Made by a program: the position numbers and the translations under genes. From contig NC_133569.1 of assembly GCF_048773025.1 (NCBI RefSeq), forward strand, positions 7,998,001 to 8,062,000: a stretch of 64,000 nucleotides of DNA, read 5' to 3'. Position 1 is the stretch's first letter; the number at the start of each line of letters is the position of its first letter. This DNA comes from Camelus bactrianus. Its lineage: Eukaryota; Chordata; Mammalia; Artiodactyla; Camelidae. Below the pieces are notes generated by a model that was given only the letters and a program-made list of their open reading frames with translations, was not told the DNA's origin and ran no database searches. This document shows positions 60,592 to 64,000 of this stretch, one piece after another.

Positions 60592-62330
60592 GTGTGTGTG
60601 AAAGCCGTCCTTCAGCTAGCTTGTTGGGAACACAAAGTTTCTTTTCAGTTGCAAACTCCATTCCATACATATATATGGGGAGGTACAAGCTCCAACTCGG
60701 TTTTACAGTGAAAACTGCAGGAACTTGAAACCGGCAATAGGAAATAGACTGAGAAAGCAGAGAAAAAGTGTCTCCTGCAACCCGTTCCCTTGGTGATAGA
60801 TGAACGAACGTCTCTCGACTTGCTCAGTTCTGAGAGATAATTGTGTGTGAAAGCCGTCCTTCAGCTAGCTTGTTGGGAACACAAAGTTTCTTTTCAGTTG
60901 CAAACTCCATTCCATACATATATATGGGGAGGTACAAGCTCCGACTCGGTTTTACAGTGAAAACTGCAGGAACTTCAAACCGGCACTAGGAAACAGACTG
61001 AGAAAGCAGAGAAAAAGTGTCTCCTGCAACCCGTTCCCTTGGTGCTAGATGAACGAACGTCTCTCCACTTGCTCAGTTCTGAGAGATAAGTGTGTGTGAA
61101 AGCCGTCCTTCAGCTAGCTTGTTGGGAACACAAAGTTTCTTTTCAGTTGCAAACTCCTTTCCATACATATATATGGGGAGGTACAAGCTCCAACTCGGTT
61201 TTACAGTGAAAACTGCAGGAACTTCAAACCGGCACTAGGAAACAGACTGAGAAAGCAGAGAAATAGTGTCTCCTGCAACCCGTTCCCTTGGTGCTAGATG
61301 AACGAACGTCTCTCCACTTGCTCAGTTCTGAGAGATAAGTGTGTGTGAAAGCCATCCTTCAGCTAGCTTTTTGGGAACACAAAGTTTCTTTTCAGTTGCA
61401 AACTCCATTCCATACATATATATGGGAGGTACAAGCTCCAACACGGTTTTACAGTGAAAACTGCAGGAACTTCAAACCGGCACTAGGAAATAGACTGAGA
61501 AAGCAGAGAAAAAGTGTCTCCTGCAACCCGTTCCCTTGGTGCTAGATGAACGAACGTCTCTCCACTTGCTCAGTTCTGAGAGATAAGTGTGTGTGAAAGC
61601 CGTCCTTCAGCTAGCTTGTTGGGAACACAAAGTTTCTTTTCAGTTGCAAACTCCATTCCATACATATATATGGGAGGTACAAGCTCCAACTCGGTTTTAC
61701 AGTGAAAACTGCAGGAACTTGAAACCGGCACTAGGAAATAGACTGAGAAAGCAGAGAATAAGTTTCTCCTGCAACCCGTTCCCTTGGTGCTAGATGAACG
61801 AACGTCTCTCCACTTGCTCAATTCTGAGAGATAAGTGTGTGTGAAAGCCGTCCTTCAGCTAGCTTGTTGGGAACACAAAGTTTCTTTTCAGTTGCAAACT
61901 CCATTCCATACATATATATGGGAGGTACAAGCTCCAACTCGGTTTTACAGTGAAAACTGCAGGAACTTCAAACCGGCACTAGGAAATAGACTGAGAAAGC
62001 AGAGAAAAAGTGTCTCCTGCAACCCGTTCCCTTGGTGCTAGATGAACGAACGTCTCTCCACTTGCTCAGTTCTGTGAGATAAGTGTGTGTGAAAGCCGTC
62101 CTTCAGCTAGCTTGTTGGGAACACAAAGTTTCTTTTCAGTTGCAAACTCCATTCCATACATATATATGGGAGGTACAAGCTCCAACTCGGTTTTATAGTG
62201 AAAACTGCAGGAACTTGAAACCGGCACTAGGAAATAGACTGAGAAAGCAGAGAAAAAGTGTCTCCTGCAACCCGTTCCCTTGGTGCTAGATGAACGAACG
62301 TCTCTCCACTTGCTCAGTTCTGAGAGATAA

Positions 62331-63785
62331 GTGTGTGTGAAAGCCGTCCTTCACCTAGCTTGTTGGGAACACCAAGTTTCTTTTCAGTTGCAAACTCCAT
62401 TCCATACATATATATGGGGAGGTACAAGCTCCAACTCGGTTTTACAGTGAAAACTGCAGGAACTTCAAACCGGAACTAGGAAACAGACTGAGAAAGCAGA
62501 GAAAAAGTGTCTCCTGCAACCCGTTCCCTTGGTGCTAGATGAACGAACGTCTCTCCACTTGCTCAGTTCTGAGAGATAAGTGTGTGTGAAAGCCGTCCTT
62601 CACCTAGCTTGTTGGGAACACAAAGTTTCTTTTCAGTTGCATACTCCATTCCATACATATATATGGGGAGGTACAAGCTCCAACTAGGTTTTACAGTGAA
62701 AACTGCAGGAACTTCAAACCGGCACTAGGAAACAGACTGAGAAAGCTGAGAAAAAGTGTCTCCTGCAACACGTTCCCTTGGTGCTAGATGAACGAACGTC
62801 TCTCCATTTGCTCATTTCTGAGAGATAAGTGTGTGTGAAAGCCGTCCTTCAGCTAGCTTGTTGGGAACACAAAGTTTCTTTTCAGTTGCAAACTCTATTC
62901 CATACATATATATGGGAGGTACAAGCTCCAACTCGGTTTTACAGTGAAAACTGCAGGAACTTGAAACCGGCAATAGGAAATAGACTGAGAAAGCAGAGAA
63001 AAAGTGTCTCCTGCAACCCGTTCCCTTGGTGCTAGATGAACGAACGTCTCTCCACTTGCTCAGTTCTGAGAGATAAGTGTGTGTGAAAGCCGTCCTTCAG
63101 CTAGCTTGTTGGGAACACCAAGTTTCTTTTCAATTGCAAACTCCATTCCATACATATATATGGGAGGTACAATCTCCAACTCGGTTTTACAGTGAAAACT
63201 GCAGGAACTTCAAACCGGCACTAGGAAACAGACTGAGAAAGCTGAGAAAAAGTGTCTCCTGCAACCCGTTCCCTTGGTGTTAGATGAACGAACATCTCTC
63301 CACTTGCTCAGTTCTGAGAGATAAGTGTGTGTGAAACCCATCCTTCAGCTAGCTTGTTGGGAACACAAAGTTTCTTTTCAGTTGCAAACTCCATTCCATA
63401 CATATATATGGGGAGGTACAAGCTCCAACTCGGTATTACAGTGAAAACTGCAGGAACTTCAAACCGGCCCTAGGAAACAGACTGAGAAAGCTAAGAAAAA
63501 GTGTCTCCTGCAACCCGTTCCCTTGGTGCTAGATGAACGAACGTCTCTCAACTTGCTCAGTTCTGAGAGATAAGTGTGTGTGAAACCCATCCTTCAGCTA
63601 GCTTGTTGGGAACACAAAGTTTCTTTTCAGTTGCAAACTCCATTCCATACATATATATGGGGAGGTACAAGCTCCAACTCGGTTTTACAGTGAAAACTGC
63701 AGGAACTTCAAAACGGCACTAGCAAACAGACTGAGAAAGCAGAGAAAAAGTGTCTCCTGCAACCCGTTCCCTTGCTGCTAGATGA
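62331..63785 (+). repeat. Right copy of the left-end block
   Basis: Unit starts at 62,331, 62,580, 62,829, 63,077 and 63,325 correspond to 176, 425, 674, 922 and 1,170 at a constant offset of 62,155. Shared rare markers beyond the four-monomer block are CCGGCCCTAGG and CTCTCAACTTG. Differences include CGGAACTAGG, TTGCATACTCC, CAATCTCC and GAAACCCATCC, so this is an old relationship. The match fades near 63,785, where the right side has CGAAAGTC and then a GGG unit. Confidence 0.8.
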
Positions 63786-64000
63786 ACGAAAGTCTCTCCA
63801 CTTGCTCAGTTCTGAGAGATAAGTGTGTGTGAAAGCCATCCTTCAGCTAGCTTGTTGGGAACACAAAGTTTCTTTTCAGTTGCAAACTCCATTCCATACA
63901 TATATATGGGAGGTACAAGCTCCAACTCGGTTTTACAGTGAAAACTGCAGGAACTTCAAACCGGCACTAGGAAATAGACTGAGAAAGCAGAGAAAAAGTG

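Larger units (their letters stand above)
1..64000 (+). repeat. Satellite DNA array, about 248.6-bp monomer, about 256 head-to-tail copies
   Basis: Every line of the window is the same monomer in the same orientation. Monomer starts (the GTGTGTGTG run after GAGATAA) fall at 176, 425, 674, 922 and so on to 63,823. That is 63,647 bp, or 256 units averaging 248.6 bp. The length accounts add up: relative to 256 units of 249 bp the array is 97 bases short. This matches about 81 units with GGG instead of GGGG, four units lacking a GT dinucleotide, six lacking one C of CCC, three lacking one A of AAAAA, and one with an extra base near 59,298. Consensus composition is A 73, C 57, G 56, T 63. Neighbouring units usually differ at a few sites. 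No unrelated insert, strand switch or unique stretch was seen. The family is not one I recognise; a centromeric or pericentromeric location is inference from type and size only. Confidence 0.98.
53136..64000 (+). repeat. Less ordered right flank, about 44 monomers
   Basis: Units here mostly do not follow the blocks to the left. Many are at or near consensus (for example 55,117 and 55,366), mixed with private changes such as CAAACATGC and GAATGCTTAG near 53,268-53,300, GTGTGTCTAAGCC near 53,880, CATATATACGG near 54,450 and CTTGCTGGAAAC near 55,897. A run of GGG units lies at 61,339-62,330. Short-range order is limited to the trimer and four-monomer block listed separately. The region looks like the older, less homogenised state of the array. 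Confidence 0.75.

Noticed and set aside
1-64000. CRISPR-like array
   Set aside because: The whole 249-bp unit is conserved, with no short repeat separated by unique spacers, no leader and no cas genes.
1-64000. Transposable element or virus-like element as source or insert
   Set aside because: No terminal repeats, target-site duplications, coding remnants or unrelated inserts were seen anywhere in the window.

Overview
The whole 64 kb is one uninterrupted tandem array of a single satellite monomer of about 248.6 bp, in one orientation from first base to last. I see no host gene, RNA gene, transposon, virus-like element, CRISPR array, inversion or unique sequence. Taking the (GT)4 run as the start, monomers run from 176 to 63,823, which fits 256 complete units plus a partial unit at each end. 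About 70% of units are 249 bp and 30% are 248 bp; a few are 247 bp. This is a eukaryotic satellite of centromeric, pericentromeric or other heterochromatic type. The consensus is about 45% GC. It has 6 CpG where base composition predicts about 13, and many variants are CpG to TpG/CpA, which suggests a genome that methylates CpG (vertebrate or plant more likely than insect). I do not recognise the family and cannot name the species.

Layout. (1) 1 to about 1.7 kb: monomers of an older haplotype that reappears at the right end of the window. (2) About 1.7-22.8 kb: repeats of 8 monomers (about 1.99 kb) nested in a duplication of about 7-8 kb (3.6-11.4 kb against 13.3-20.6 kb), with 3-monomer (746 bp) and 2-monomer (498 bp) tandem units inside. 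(3) 22.8-25.3 kb: an exact-looking tandem pair of a 5-monomer, 1,243-bp unit. (4) 24.3-29.8 kb: a second copy of 17.8-22.8 kb. (5) 29.7-53.1 kb: the most recently homogenised part. A block of about 4.2 kb at 33.0 kb recurs at 40.2 kb and, in part, at 50.4 kb. It is joined to a 10-monomer, 2,487-bp higher-order repeat. (6) 53.1-64 kb: less ordered single monomers with a 747-bp trimer at 56.9-58.6 kb and a four-monomer block at 59.6 and 62.3 kb that matches the left end.

Each monomer carries a few possible sequence elements: a 27-bp imperfect dyad with a GATA-type core at the monomer junction, a 10-bp AT palindrome in a 14-nt alternating pyrimidine-purine tract, an 8-bp AGCTAGCT palindrome, a purine-rich tract, and a splice-acceptor-like site facing a donor-like site 33-34 nt downstream. 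No function is shown by the sequence. Short open frames (68 or 82 codons, starting at GTG) recur in some monomer types but are by-products of the repeat, not genes.

Boundaries of higher-order blocks were found by eye from shared diagnostic variants and are good to about 50-150 bp unless they coincide with a monomer start.
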